From CAZOMR01 sp964580655 (lineage in GTDB: Bacteria; RBG-13-61-14; CAZOMR01), in contig CAZOMR010000049.1 of the NCBI GenBank assembly GCA_964580655.1, positions 1-15,856 on the forward strand: DNA of 15,856 nucleotides. Reading direction: 5' to 3'. The stretch's first letter is position 1; each line of letters begins with the position of its first letter. Below the pieces are notes generated by a model. The model saw only the letters and a list, made by a program, of their open reading frames with translations. It had not been told where the DNA came from and did not search any database. Of the stretch, positions 6,307-14,774 are shown piece by piece. A program made the position numbers and the translations under genes.

Positions 6307-7758
6307 TCATCCTTTCAAGACAGCCCGCGGGACCATGCGCGCCACGGCCTTTGCCAGGTTGGCCCCGATAACGGTCTCAATCACCACATCAATATCCTTG
6401 TAAGCGGCAGGAGCCTCTTCCTTGATGGAACCCCGGTCCTCGCATATCAGGTATACCCCTTCCATGCTCTTGGAGAATTTCTGGTCCGAGACTGCGGCTT
6501 CTCTTTTTTTCCTGCCGCGCTTTCCGCGCTTTCCCGCGGCCTGTGTGCGGCTCATCACCCTGCCTGCGCCATGGTTGACACTGAACATGGTCCGGGCGCC
6601 ATCGGGAATCCCTATCAAGAGATAGCTTGCCGTGCCCATGGACCCGGGGATAAGCACAGGCTGGCCCGTATCAGCGAAGACCGATCCCTTCATGTGCTCG
6701 GCATCAAATGCCCTGGTTGCGCCCTTGCGATGAATGAGAAGGAGCTTTCCCCCATGCCGCTCGAACTTGGCTATGTTGTGAGCTACATCATATATCAAGT
6801 GCATGGGCATGTCATCATAATAGTGCCTGAAATTATGCTTGACCAGCACGGCCATGAGGTGCCGGTTGGCAAACGCGAAGTTTGCCGCGGCGTGCATTGC
6901 CCCGAGGTAACTCTGTCCTTCCTTGCTTTGGATAGGGAGGAAGCAGAGGTTGTTGTTTGGCTGGCCCCCTCCGTGGCTGTCATCATAGGCGCGGGCAAGG
7001 CGCATGTAATCATCTCCCACCTGGTGTCCGAGTCCGCGAGAGCCGGAGTGGATCATGACAACGGCCTGGCCCTCAAAGAGGTTGAATCTTTGAGCAAGGG
7101 CATGGTCGTAAATTCGCATGACCTCTTGAATCTCTATGAAGTGATTGCCCCCGCCAAGTGTTGCGAGTTGATCCTTTCCTCGCTCTACGGCCCGGTCAGA
7201 AACCGCGGATCGGTCTCCATCCATACAACCCTGATCCTCGATGCGGTCAAGCAAGGGCCGCTCCTCTTCATCGTCCCAGAACTCCCAGGCCCGTGCGCCG
7301 GAGTGTTTGATCTCGAAGAGTGCCCTCACTCCCCCCTCAAGCACTGCCACGAAATCATCCCGTGATAATCGAACATTCTTCTTGCCCTCCCCGAGCGGGA
7401 TGTCGCGGTGAATGCTTTCCGCTATCAGCTTGAGGTCAAGCTCTTTCGCCCGGAGAGGAGTTGTGAGAAGCCGCATTCCGCAGTTGATGTCATAGCCTAC
7501 CGCGGCCGGGACTACATGATCCCGGAGCGCGACCACACAGCCGATGGGCACGCCGTAGCCCTGGTGGATGTCGGGCATGCCCAGGGCCGCCTCCACTCCG
7601 GGCAGAGCGCAGGCCGCTTTTAGTTGCTCCACTGCAGTCTCTTCCAGCCGGATTTCCTCCCGGGCGAATATCCGGGCCGGGATTTTCATCTCCCCGGAAG
7701 CCGGGATCAAGACCTCGTTCTCGTTCACCCTTTGCGGGGCCAGTGCTTCAATTTTCAA
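6307..7758 (-). CDS. rtcB: RNA-splicing ligase RtcB
   Basis: The 483-aa protein is RtcB, the GTP- and Mn-dependent ligase that joins 2',3'-cyclic phosphate (or 3'-phosphate) RNA ends to 5'-hydroxyl ends. All core motifs are present: DIHQGYGVPIG (63-73), GYDINCG (88-94, ligands Asp90 and Cys93), GGGNHF (202-207, His206), MIHSGSRGLGHQ (235-246, His237), DVAHN (324-328, His327), HRKGATRAF (343-351), LIPGSMGT (369-376) and NHGAGRVMSR (395-404) with His396 as the guanylylated residue. It is closer in motif wording to the archaeal (Pyrococcus-type) form than to the E. coli form. A TTG start is chosen because GAGG lies 7 bases upstream; the next ATG (Met24) would cut off conserved N-terminal sequence. 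No archease or rtcA gene is seen nearby. Confidence 0.96.
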   Translation of the reverse strand: MKIEALAPQRVNENEVLIPASGEMKIPARIFAREEIRLEETAVEQLKAACALPGVEAALGMPDIHQGYGVPIGCVVALRDHVVPAAVGYDINCGMRLLTTPLRAKELDLKLIAESIHRDIPLGEGKKNVRLSRDDFVAVLEGGVRALFEIKHSGARAWEFWDDEEERPLLDRIEDQGCMDGDRSAVSDRAVERGKDQLATLGGGNHFIEIQEVMRIYDHALAQRFNLFEGQAVVMIHSGSRGLGHQVGDDYMRLARAYDDSHGGGQPNNNLCFLPIQSKEGQSYLGAMHAAANFAFANRHLMAVLVKHNFRHYYDDMPMHLIYDVAHNIAKFERHGGKLLLIHRKGATRAFDAEHMKGSVFADTGQPVLIPGSMGTASYLLIGIPDGARTMFSVNHGAGRVMSRTQAAGKRGKRGRKKREAAVSDQKFSKSMEGVYLICEDRGSIKEEAPAAYKDIDVVIETVIGANLAKAVARMVPRAVLKG

Positions 7759-7822
7759 TTAGTGGCCTCGTTTTTTTAAAAAATAAAGACAGGGTTTCAT
7801 GTTTTTTCCATTCGAGTCTCTG

Positions 7823-9091
7823 TCATTCTCCGGCCTGGCCTGCTGGTCCTTCAACGCGGAATCTTTTCATCAAGAGTAAAGGGTGTCTTGTTCCTGCCCG
7901 GATGAGCGCTCGAATTATCTGGGCTCCTCGCTGGATATTCCTGCTTTGCAATTTTTCGCCCCCCTCGCCGTTCTCGCCGTTCTCGCCGTTTTCGCCGTTC
8001 TCGCCGGAGGCCATGGCCAGAATTTGTGACAGGTGGTATATGGGGAGTTTGCTTCTTTGCGCGGCAAGCCCGACTGAAAGAATAAACAGGCACCCGGTGC
8101 AGTGCGTCACCAGTGCATCCGCGCCGGTCTCCCTGGCCTGCCTGAGCCTTTTTCCTATGCCCTGAAAAATATCCACCACGCTGAAGCGGCCTGCGCCTGC
8201 GCCGAAGCCACAGCAGAGGGAGTGCTCGCGGTTGTTTTTCATCTCAACTATCCTGACGCCGGTGAGGCTTAGAATCTCTCTTGCGCGGTCAAAGAACTCT
8301 GATCCGAGAGCCTTGGACCAGCAGGAGTCCTGGAGGGTAACGGTCATGTCGAGCTTTCTCTTTATTTCGATCTCGCCGCTTTTTATCCGGTCAAGAAGCC
8401 AGGTTTCCAGGTCAATCACTTCCAGGTCGAACTCGATTCCGAATGTCCGGGGGAATATCTTCTTAAGCATGGCATACTCGGCCGCGTAGAAAGGGATCAC
8501 TTTTTTAATACCCATTTTCTGGAAACGGTCCTTGACCATCATCCCGATTTTTTCTACGAGGTCAAACAGGCCGAGCTGGTAGTAAAGCGCGCCGCTTGTC
8601 CAGAATTCCTCGGTCCCGATTATCTCGACATCCTTGAACAGCTTTAGATCGAGCAGGTAGGGGAAAAGGCATGTCATAGTGCCGGTAAAAAGCACCTCGG
8701 AGCCTTTCGGAGGTTTAGCCCATGAGTCCAGGCTTTTTTTCTCGTGTTCGGAAAGATAGGGTCTCAGGTTTCGCCACAAACTCAGAGGCTCGCTCGGCAT
8801 AACCACGCGGGCAAGGCCTGGCAGGCCTTTATCCTGGTATCTCTCAAACCATCGCCACAGGATAAGCTCGTATGGCAGAAGCCCTGACTTGCAAAAAAGG
8901 TTACAACTAAAGCAGGATGTGCAATGCTCGATAACAGCCTCAAGGTTTCGGCCCTGGATAAGGTTCTCTATCTCGCGCTTAGAGCCCTCTTTATCAAGAT
9001 CAAAGACCGGACATTCCGCCAGGCACTCCCCGCACCTGTCACAGCTATCCGGATCGAATATCTCACGCCCCTTCCATTGCACCGCATCCAT
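7823..9091 (-). CDS. Fe-S oxidoreductase with CCG domain (HdrD/GlcF-like)
   Basis: Numbered from the longer start at 9190 (455 aa), two ferredoxin-type motifs occur at C50-C53-C56-C60 and C90-C93-C96-C100, so it should carry two 4Fe-4S clusters. A C-terminal CCG motif follows: C290, 35 residues, CC at 326-327, 36 residues, CxxC at 364-367, which in HdrB/HdrD binds a noncubane cluster. The first CCG copy has decayed: the expected CC is W197-T-S and the CxxC is missing. A Gly-Glu-Asn repeat tail (about 396-411) follows. The start at 9091 (422 aa) is preferred because AAGGGGG sits 5 bases before it. The upstream ATG at 9190 has no ribosome binding site but encodes a plausible 33-residue extension (MKAIRLDYKD...). 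Likely an electron-transfer or dehydrogenase subunit; the electron partner is unknown. Confidence 0.88.
   Translation of the reverse strand: MDAVQWKGREIFDPDSCDRCGECLAECPVFDLDKEGSKREIENLIQGRNLEAVIEHCTSCFSCNLFCKSGLLPYELILWRWFERYQDKGLPGLARVVMPSEPLSLWRNLRPYLSEHEKKSLDSWAKPPKGSEVLFTGTMTCLFPYLLDLKLFKDVEIIGTEEFWTSGALYYQLGLFDLVEKIGMMVKDRFQKMGIKKVIPFYAAEYAMLKKIFPRTFGIEFDLEVIDLETWLLDRIKSGEIEIKRKLDMTVTLQDSCWSKALGSEFFDRAREILSLTGVRIVEMKNNREHSLCCGFGAGAGRFSVVDIFQGIGKRLRQARETGADALVTHCTGCLFILSVGLAAQRSKLPIYHLSQILAMASGENGENGENGENGEGGEKLQSRNIQRGAQIIRALIRAGTRHPLLLMKRFRVEGPAGQAGE
7962..8006. repeat. 9-bp in-frame tandem repeat (Gly-Glu-Asn tail)
   Basis: Five 9-base units run from 7962 to 8006: CCCTCGCCG, TTCTCGCCG, TTCTCGCCG, TTTTCGCCG, TTCTCGCCG. 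On the minus strand each codes for Gly-Glu-Asn (the first for Gly-Glu-Gly). The block lies just after the last CxxC of the Fe-S protein, in a tail that is not part of the conserved fold. Near-identical units suggest recent slippage expansion, and because the unit is a multiple of three, copy-number change would not break the gene. Confidence 0.85.
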
Positions 9092-9153
9092 CGCGACCCC
9101 CTTACAGCCCTTTTTGATACCATTCTTTCGCGACTCTTGCAAATATCTTGAAG

Positions 9154-9175
9154 CTTGATAGTCTTTATAATCAAG
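9154..9175. promoter_or_regulatory. TATAAT box within a CTTGAT/ATCAAG inverted repeat, divergent region
   Basis: The region between the Fe-S gene (preferred start 9091) and the small membrane protein gene (9202) holds a perfect TATAAT at 9166-9171 on the plus strand. It is overlapped by an inverted repeat, CTTGAT (9154-9159) and ATCAAG (9170-9175), with a 10-base spacer. A good -35 is missing: TTGCAA at 9137-9142 is 23 bases away. This could be an activator- or repressor-controlled promoter for the symporter operon. No convincing minus-strand promoter was seen here. Confidence 0.4.
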
Positions 9176-9201
9176 TCGGATCGCTTTCATGGAGACAGAG
9201 G

Positions 9202-9396
9202 ATGAACTGGCTTCAACTTGCCTATGAATATGGAGTGGGAGGGCTTTTCTTCTTCATCACCGTGTATCTTTGTTTTCGCGAGGGATGCTCAAGCCTTGAT
9301 CACCCGGTTGAAAGGCGGACCTTCTGGATTCTGCTCCTGGGCTATATAGGGTATCTTGGAGTCCATGTAATCTGGATACTCCTGGTGCGGCAGTAA
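9202..9396 (+). CDS. Small two-helix membrane protein upstream of the symporter
   Basis: This is a 64-aa protein with two hydrophobic segments (about residues 8-24 and 40-61) joined by a charged loop with the sequence REGCSSLDHPVERR. The ATG at 9202 is chosen because GGAG lies 7 bases upstream; a TTG at 9148 would add 18 polar residues and lie upstream of the probable -10 box. It sits 12 bases before the symporter gene. Small membrane partners encoded directly before SSS-family transporters are known (for example YhdT with PanF, YjcH with ActP, DUF4212 proteins), so a role as transporter accessory subunit is a reasonable inference. I do not recognise its family from sequence. Confidence 0.7.
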   Translation: MNWLQLAYEYGVGGLFFFITVYLCFREGCSSLDHPVERRTFWILLLGYIGYLGVHVIWILLVRQ

Positions 9397-9408
9397 AAGG
9401 GGAAAGTA

Positions 9409-11301
9409 ATGACAGAGGTTCACGGCACGCCGCTGGATTACGGGATCATCTTTTTTTACTTCTTGTTCGTCCTGGGCTTCGGCAGTATCTTCGGCCGTTA
9501 TACTCGCTCTACGCGGGACTTCTTCTTCTCAGGCCAGCGTTTCTCCTGGTGGCTGATAGCTTTCTCATGCATCGCGACAGTGGTCGGGTCTTATTCCTTC
9601 ATCAAGTACTCAAGTCGCGGCTTTGTGTACGGGCTTTCATCTAGCATGACATATCTCAATGACTGGTTCGTTGCGCCGCTCTTCATGCTCGGCTGGCTAC
9701 CTATCATCTACTTCTCAAGGGTTTCCTCTATTCCGGAATACTTTGAAAAACGCTTCAACCGGCCGGCCCGGATCATGGCCATAATTTTCATCATGCTCTA
9801 CATGGTGGGCTATATCGGGATCAACTTCTACACGCTCGGGGTGGCGCTCAAGGCTGTGCTGGGAGACATCGGGGTGGAGAGCGTTCGGCAGGCTTTCCAT
9901 ATTCCGCCTGAGTTTTACCAGAGCCTGGGCGGGCATGCATTCGCCTGGGCCGTGGTCATAGCGATAATCTGCGCCATCTATGTCACTGCCGGAGGCCAGA
10001 CCGCTGTTATCATGACGGACCTGCTTCAGGGCTTCCTGCTACTTATTGCCGGGTTTGCACTCCTGTTTCTCGGTGTATATTACCTCGGGGGCTGGGAGCG
10101 CTTCTGGAGCGGACTGCCTGTAACCCACCGTCTGCCCTTCTCATCCTTTAACTCGGACCCTGCCTTTCCCCATGTGGGCATCTTCTGGCAAGACCTGTTT
10201 GGAAGTACCATGGCCTTTTATTTCGTAAACCAGGGTCTGATCATGCGGTTTCTCGCCTGCAAGAGCGTGAAGGATGGCCGAAAGGCTGTCATAGCCGTTA
10301 TCCTGGTATTGATGCCCCTTGCGGCTATTGCGGTAAGCAGTGCTGGCTGGATCGGCAGGGCCATGGCCAGCTTCGGCATCATCCCCCAGGATACGGATCC
10401 CAAGAAGATATTTGTGATCGTGAGCGAGCTTGTCACAAGGCCCGGCATCTTCGGCCTGATCCTGGCCGCGCTCACAGCCGCCCTGATGAGCACGGTTGAC
10501 ACCCTGATCAACGCGGTCTCGGCCATTGCCGTAAACGACATCTGGAGGCCATTCGTGGTCAAGAACCGTGATGATCGCTACTACCTGAAGTGGGCGCGTA
10601 TCTTCTCGTTGTTCTTTGCCCTGCTCGGACTCTGTCTTGTCCCGCTTTACGCATCCTTCAAATCAATATACGAGGCACACGCCGCGTTTACCGCGGCCTC
10701 TACCCCGCCGTTGATCGTGGCAGTTATCCTGGGCATGACCTGGAAGAGATATACCCCCTGGGCCGCGTTCTGGACTTTGCTCGGCGGCGGCATGGCCGTG
10801 GCCATCTCCATCAAGTGGCCTGTCCTGATCTATCCCTTCTTGCACGGCATACCTACACCGGGAGGCTTCATCTACATGCGCGCTCTATACGGGCTCATTA
10901 CCTCCGGAGCCATCGCCGTGATAGTTACATACCTGACCAGGCCCAAGCTCGATAGCGAGCTTACCGGATATATCATCAGCACCATCGCGCGCGCCAAGGA
11001 ACTCTTCAAGGGCGGCCCTCCAAACGACCGGGAGCCGGGTAAAAAGATGCTTCTCACATTATGCGAAGCCGAGACCGAGGAAGGCATACTTGATCCAAAG
11101 GCCATGGATGCTATGAAGGCCAGGCCGGGGGACCTGATCTATGTCAATGACCGGCGTTGGTGGACTGGTGGACTGCGCTCCATACATGTCAAGGCAGGAG
11201 AGCCTGAGGCCAGGTCCGGCGAGATACTGTTGTCCCGGTCAAAGATCGAGGAATCGCGTCTTCGTCCGGGTGAGAAGGTGCGGGTGGAAAAAATCTTCTA
11301 A
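9409..11301 (+). CDS. Sodium:solute symporter (SSS family) with extra C-terminal domain
   Basis: The 630-aa protein has about 13 membrane helices over residues 8-510 in the LeuT-like SSS arrangement. The segment GGQTAVIMTDLLQGFLLLIAG (195-215) matches the SSS signature region, and AALMSTVDTLINAVSAIAVNDIWRP (357-381) matches helix 8, where the Ser361/Thr362 pair corresponds to the Na2 sodium site in vSGLT-like carriers. Charged linkers and a YFEKRFNRPAR segment (111-121) on the cytoplasmic side also fit. Residues about 515-630 are soluble, with ARPGDLIYVNDRRWW and LRPGEKVRVEKIF strands suggesting a small beta domain; this is additional to a minimal SSS carrier. The ribosome binding site AAAAGGGGAAAG precedes the ATG closely. 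Solute is unknown; sugars, organic acids and amino acids are all possible. Confidence 0.92.
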   Translation: MTEVHGTPLDYGIIFFYFLFVLGFGSIFGRYTRSTRDFFFSGQRFSWWLIAFSCIATVVGSYSFIKYSSRGFVYGLSSSMTYLNDWFVAPLFMLGWLPIIYFSRVSSIPEYFEKRFNRPARIMAIIFIMLYMVGYIGINFYTLGVALKAVLGDIGVESVRQAFHIPPEFYQSLGGHAFAWAVVIAIICAIYVTAGGQTAVIMTDLLQGFLLLIAGFALLFLGVYYLGGWERFWSGLPVTHRLPFSSFNSDPAFPHVGIFWQDLFGSTMAFYFVNQGLIMRFLACKSVKDGRKAVIAVILVLMPLAAIAVSSAGWIGRAMASFGIIPQDTDPKKIFVIVSELVTRPGIFGLILAALTAALMSTVDTLINAVSAIAVNDIWRPFVVKNRDDRYYLKWARIFSLFFALLGLCLVPLYASFKSIYEAHAAFTAASTPPLIVAVILGMTWKRYTPWAAFWTLLGGGMAVAISIKWPVLIYPFLHGIPTPGGFIYMRALYGLITSGAIAVIVTYLTRPKLDSELTGYIISTIARAKELFKGGPPNDREPGKKMLLTLCEAETEEGILDPKAMDAMKARPGDLIYVNDRRWWTGGLRSIHVKAGEPEARSGEILLSRSKIEESRLRPGEKVRVEKIF

Positions 11302-11366
11302 CCTTTCTCCCTCCGCGGTATCCCCTCCGGCATCCCGTTTTGATTCTATTGCGGAAAAAAGATAAG

Positions 11367-13712
11367 ATGCAGGTCATGAAAAGCGATCGGGCCGCCTTGA
11401 TCCTGGTTTTTATCCTCTCATTCGTGCTCCTATTCATGGAGATGATAGAGCCCAAGCTCTTTCAGTTCATGCGGATATATGGCCACGAGCTGTTCGTGGT
11501 GGCGGTGACAATGCTCGGCATGGGCATGGGAGGCCTGGTATGCTTTTTTCGGCGCGCCAACTCCGAAACCGGGGTCCAGGCATCCCTTCTCCTGCTCCCA
11601 CTCTCTGTGCTCGCGGCCTTCTTTGCCATCGCCTGCGGACTGAATCGCTACCTTGTAACCCTGCTCTGCGCGGCTCCGTATTTTCTCATCAGCCTGATCA
11701 TCAGCTACACCTTCATCCGTTTTACTTCATTCCGCATATACTTCTCAAACCTCCTTGGCTCAGGGCTGGGAGTGGTGGCCATTTATTTCTTCCTGCCGGA
11801 AGTGGGTGGCGAGGCGAGCATGCTTTTCTGCGCAACGCTCGCGGCCTTGACCTCTCTCATATATCTTGCCGGACAAAAGCTCTCGCTGAAACCCTTGATC
11901 CTCTGTGGGCTAATCCTGGTCCTGTCAGCGACCCTTTTATCTCTCCAGATAGCCACAAATCGCTTTGACCTTATCCGCCTCGCCCCTGAGGTCAAACTGC
12001 CCGGAGCAGGACCGCTGGTCCTGGCCACGCATGCCTCTCGTCTTCCCGGAGCAAAAATCCTTGGCACACGCTGGAACATGATCTCCCGAATTGATGTGAT
12101 CCAGACCCCCGGACACTCCAGGAAAGAGATGCTGTTCCCGGATGGCACTGGCAAAGTGGTGCAGGAGGGGCTTAAGCGTGAAATCCAGGACAGCTTCAAG
12201 ACAGAGTTGCACATGTATTCCAACAATGTCTACTGCTCCTCCCTGGCCGCCATGCCCATACTTTTTACCGAAAGCCCGCCTTACCCTTTTCTCTCTCGGC
12301 CTCGGGTGCTCGTGATCGGCGTGGGAGGAGGCATGGACCTGGCCAAGGCTAAATATCACGACCCATCAAGGCTTGTGGGTATCGAGATAAACCCCGGCAT
12401 CGTCAGGATGCTCAAAGGAGAGCTTGCAGAGAAAAGCGGTCGGACTTACCAGGAGTCCGAGATTATTCTGATGGATGGCCGGACTTTCATTCATTTCTCT
12501 GAAGACACCTTTGATCTGATCAACCTTGTTTTTGCAGACCTTTATATCCCGTTTTACAACTCGAATGTCTATCTTGAGAGCTACCTCTATACCGAGGAAG
12601 CGTTCCTTGATTACCTGAGTCATCTCAGTCCCGCGGGCTATCTCGCCATCACCAAGATGATCGGAACAATTCGATCACCTCTTGAGCTCTTGAGGATCAC
12701 ATCCACCCTTCTCAAGGCCGCGGAGCGCGCAGGGATTCCTGAACCGGAGAACCAGATAGCTATCCTAGGATTCAGCTCCGGCAAGGGCTCGCACCTGGCA
12801 GGAACCGTGCTCTTCAAGAACCAGCCATTCACACATGAAGAACTTCTCCAACTGAGCGACTTTATCCAACCGCCTTACCAGGAGATATACTTCCCGGGAG
12901 AGCGTGAGAGTTCGAACTACTTTTCCGATCTGGTTAACTCAAGTGATCGAGAAAAACTCCTGCTGGAATTTCCATACGATGTATCCCCGACCACGGATGA
13001 CAAGCCGTTCTTTTATCAATTCGACCGAAGCCTGAGCCTCCATAAAACCACATTGCTTTTCTTTGCAATACTTACAACAATCCTCTTTTTCATCCCTTAC
13101 TTTCTCATCCTGGCTAGCAGGACGAGAAGAAATAATCCAGCCTATTGGATGGGAACAGTCTATTTCGCCGTGCTGGCCGCTGGTTATATGTTCCTGGAAT
13201 CCGCGCTGGTGCAGAAGTTCAATCTCTACCTTGGCGGAGGTCTTTACTCCTTGACACTGGTGGTATCCTGTCTTCTTATCTTTGCCGGCCTGGGAAGCCG
13301 GTTGGGGGAAATGCTAAGCTCAAGGCTCGGACCGTGGACTGTGTGGATAGCTCCGCTCCTGCTCATCATCTACTTTCCCCTGCTCGAGCGGATTGCAGAC
13401 CTTCTTCCGGGAGGCGGCCTTACACTAAGACTGCTTTTCGCTGGCCTATTCCTTGCTCCACTCTGCCTGAGCCTGGGTCTGCCCTTTCCCTGGGCATTGC
13501 AGGTGATCAAACATCTTATCGAGGACCGGAGCGCGGCCCTGATGTATGGCCTGAACGCTACCGTGGGTGTGCTCGCCATAGTGGGCTCGCTCTGGCTCTC
13601 CGCGCGATTCGGCCTGACATTCCTCTACACCGCGGCCCTGGCTCTATACCTGATGGTCGGGGCCCTCGCTCTCGGCCTGCGCATAGGCTCCTCCGGGCCA
13701 GGAACCCAATGA
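11367..13712 (+). CDS. Polytopic membrane protein with spermidine-synthase-like (SpeE-type) domain
   Basis: The 781-aa product has about seven N-terminal membrane helices (first ~200 residues), a soluble Rossmann domain (about 230-545), and about seven further helices. The soluble part has the nucleotide-binding signature VLVIGVGGGMDLAKAK (about 311-326), an acidic ribose-binding strand GIEINPGIV (about 335), and DGRTFI (about 370), the arrangement used by spermidine synthases and related aminopropyl- or methyltransferases to bind (decarboxylated) SAM. The whole layout matches the membrane-fused 'spermidine synthase-like' proteins whose reaction is generally unknown. ATG at 11367 is chosen; TTG at 11340 and ATG at 11376 are alternatives and no start has a strong ribosome binding site. 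It follows the symporter by 65 bases. True polyamine synthesis is unproven. Confidence 0.82.
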   Translation: MQVMKSDRAALILVFILSFVLLFMEMIEPKLFQFMRIYGHELFVVAVTMLGMGMGGLVCFFRRANSETGVQASLLLLPLSVLAAFFAIACGLNRYLVTLLCAAPYFLISLIISYTFIRFTSFRIYFSNLLGSGLGVVAIYFFLPEVGGEASMLFCATLAALTSLIYLAGQKLSLKPLILCGLILVLSATLLSLQIATNRFDLIRLAPEVKLPGAGPLVLATHASRLPGAKILGTRWNMISRIDVIQTPGHSRKEMLFPDGTGKVVQEGLKREIQDSFKTELHMYSNNVYCSSLAAMPILFTESPPYPFLSRPRVLVIGVGGGMDLAKAKYHDPSRLVGIEINPGIVRMLKGELAEKSGRTYQESEIILMDGRTFIHFSEDTFDLINLVFADLYIPFYNSNVYLESYLYTEEAFLDYLSHLSPAGYLAITKMIGTIRSPLELLRITSTLLKAAERAGIPEPENQIAILGFSSGKGSHLAGTVLFKNQPFTHEELLQLSDFIQPPYQEIYFPGERESSNYFSDLVNSSDREKLLLEFPYDVSPTTDDKPFFYQFDRSLSLHKTTLLFFAILTTILFFIPYFLILASRTRRNNPAYWMGTVYFAVLAAGYMFLESALVQKFNLYLGGGLYSLTLVVSCLLIFAGLGSRLGEMLSSRLGPWTVWIAPLLLIIYFPLLERIADLLPGGGLTLRLLFAGLFLAPLCLSLGLPFPWALQVIKHLIEDRSAALMYGLNATVGVLAIVGSLWLSARFGLTFLYTAALALYLMVGALALGLRIGSSGPGTQ

Positions 13713-13754
13713 ACTCGCCTGATTTTCACGAATTGGTTATAATGAGGCCGTGTT

Positions 13755-14762
13755 ATGAAAAGCATGATCATCGAGAGCCGCGCGCCTAACCGCATCCTTG
13801 ACTTCGGGGGCTGGACTGACACCCATTTTGCAGGGCACGGCGCGGTCACAAGTCTTGCAATCACCCTGTTCGCCCATGTCACGGTCAAGACCAGAAAAAC
13901 CCCGGGCGTCTCAATCCATATTCTTGATTACGGAGACAGGATAGAGGTTGCGGATGTGGTCAAACAGGGATACGGCACAAAGCACGACCTGCTTCTGGCC
14001 GCCCTGAAGACAATGAAGGTCAAGACCGGCCTGGACATTTACATCAGCGCTGATGTTCCGCCGGGCTGTTCCACAGGTAGCTCGGCCGCGATCACCGTGG
14101 CCCTGCTCAATGCCCTGAGCATGATCGCGGGGCGGCCGCTTGTTCCGCATGAGCTGGCGCGCCTGGCCCACCGGATCGAGACCGAGGAGCTGGGCCAGGA
14201 GTGCGGAGTCCAGGATCAGATAGCCTCGGCATACGGATGCCTGAATTTCATTGACATCTATGACTATCCCGACTCAAGGGTCTCGCCTATACCTGTTTCC
14301 GAATCTCTGCGCCTCAAGCTGGAAAGCCAGTTGCTCCTGGTATATGAGGGTCAGGGGCACCTGAGTTCGGATGTGCACCGCGCTGTGATAAAAGACCTCT
14401 CCAGACCGGGAAGCAAGGTGGCAGAGTGCCTGGAGCGGCTCAGGATATGCGCTCATGATGCAAAGGATGCGCTTCTCAGCGAGGACATGGAGAAGCTCGC
14501 AGAGGTGATGAATCAGAACAACCTCTGGCAAAAATCCCTCCATCCCGAGATCAGGACGAAGAAGCTTGAAACCATAGAGAGGATTGCGAAGCGGCACGGG
14601 ATGATCGGCGCCAAGATCAATGGTGCTGGCGGAGGCGGAAGCATTACCATACTCTGTGCGCCCGGGGCCCGGACAAGCGTGAAAAAGGCCCTTAACAAGA
14701 GCGGCTTTCAGATCCTGCCATTTACCATGTGCACAGAGCCGGCCCGCGCATGGCTCGCCTGA
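13755..14762 (+). CDS. GHMP-family sugar kinase (HddA/fucokinase-like)
   Basis: The 335-aa protein has all three GHMP kinase motifs: RAPNRILDFGGWTDTHF near 9-25, the ATP-binding glycine loop VPPGCSTGSSAA (101-112), and GAKINGAGGGGS (285-296). GVQDQIASAYG (151-161) carries the usual catalytic Asp154. The first motif with FGGWTD and the GVQDQ-type helix point to the sugar kinase branch (heptose-7-phosphate kinase HddA, fucokinase, and related) more than to mevalonate or homoserine kinases. GAGG at 13744-13747 lies 7 bases before the ATG. The gene starts 42 bases after the SpeE-like gene and ends 12 bases before the FAD gene, consistent with one operon. No heptose or nucleotide-sugar genes are visible here, so the sugar is not assigned. 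Confidence 0.88.
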   Translation: MKSMIIESRAPNRILDFGGWTDTHFAGHGAVTSLAITLFAHVTVKTRKTPGVSIHILDYGDRIEVADVVKQGYGTKHDLLLAALKTMKVKTGLDIYISADVPPGCSTGSSAAITVALLNALSMIAGRPLVPHELARLAHRIETEELGQECGVQDQIASAYGCLNFIDIYDYPDSRVSPIPVSESLRLKLESQLLLVYEGQGHLSSDVHRAVIKDLSRPGSKVAECLERLRICAHDAKDALLSEDMEKLAEVMNQNNLWQKSLHPEIRTKKLETIERIAKRHGMIGAKINGAGGGGSITILCAPGARTSVKKALNKSGFQILPFTMCTEPARAWLA

Positions 14763-14774
14763 AAATTCTCGACC

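Noticed and set aside
6226..7365. Long plus-strand open frame of 379 aa opposite rtcB
   Set aside because: It lies entirely opposite rtcB and the start of the cNMP gene, and its amino acid content has no domain; the minus-strand frames carry all conserved motifs.
7771..7783. T7A6 palindrome between the Fe-S gene and rtcB, possible terminator
   Set aside because: There is no loop or GC-rich stem, so it cannot form a normal terminator hairpin; the two genes are more likely co-transcribed.
13738..13743. TATAAT directly before the GHMP kinase gene, possible promoter
   Set aside because: A start site there would leave out the GAGG ribosome binding site, and no -35 is seen; read-through from the upstream gene is simpler.
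13145..13789. Plus-strand 214-aa open frame over the end of the SpeE-like gene
   Set aside because: Shadow frame of the membrane protein, rich in Arg and Ser with no recognisable fold; the main frame has clear membrane helices here.
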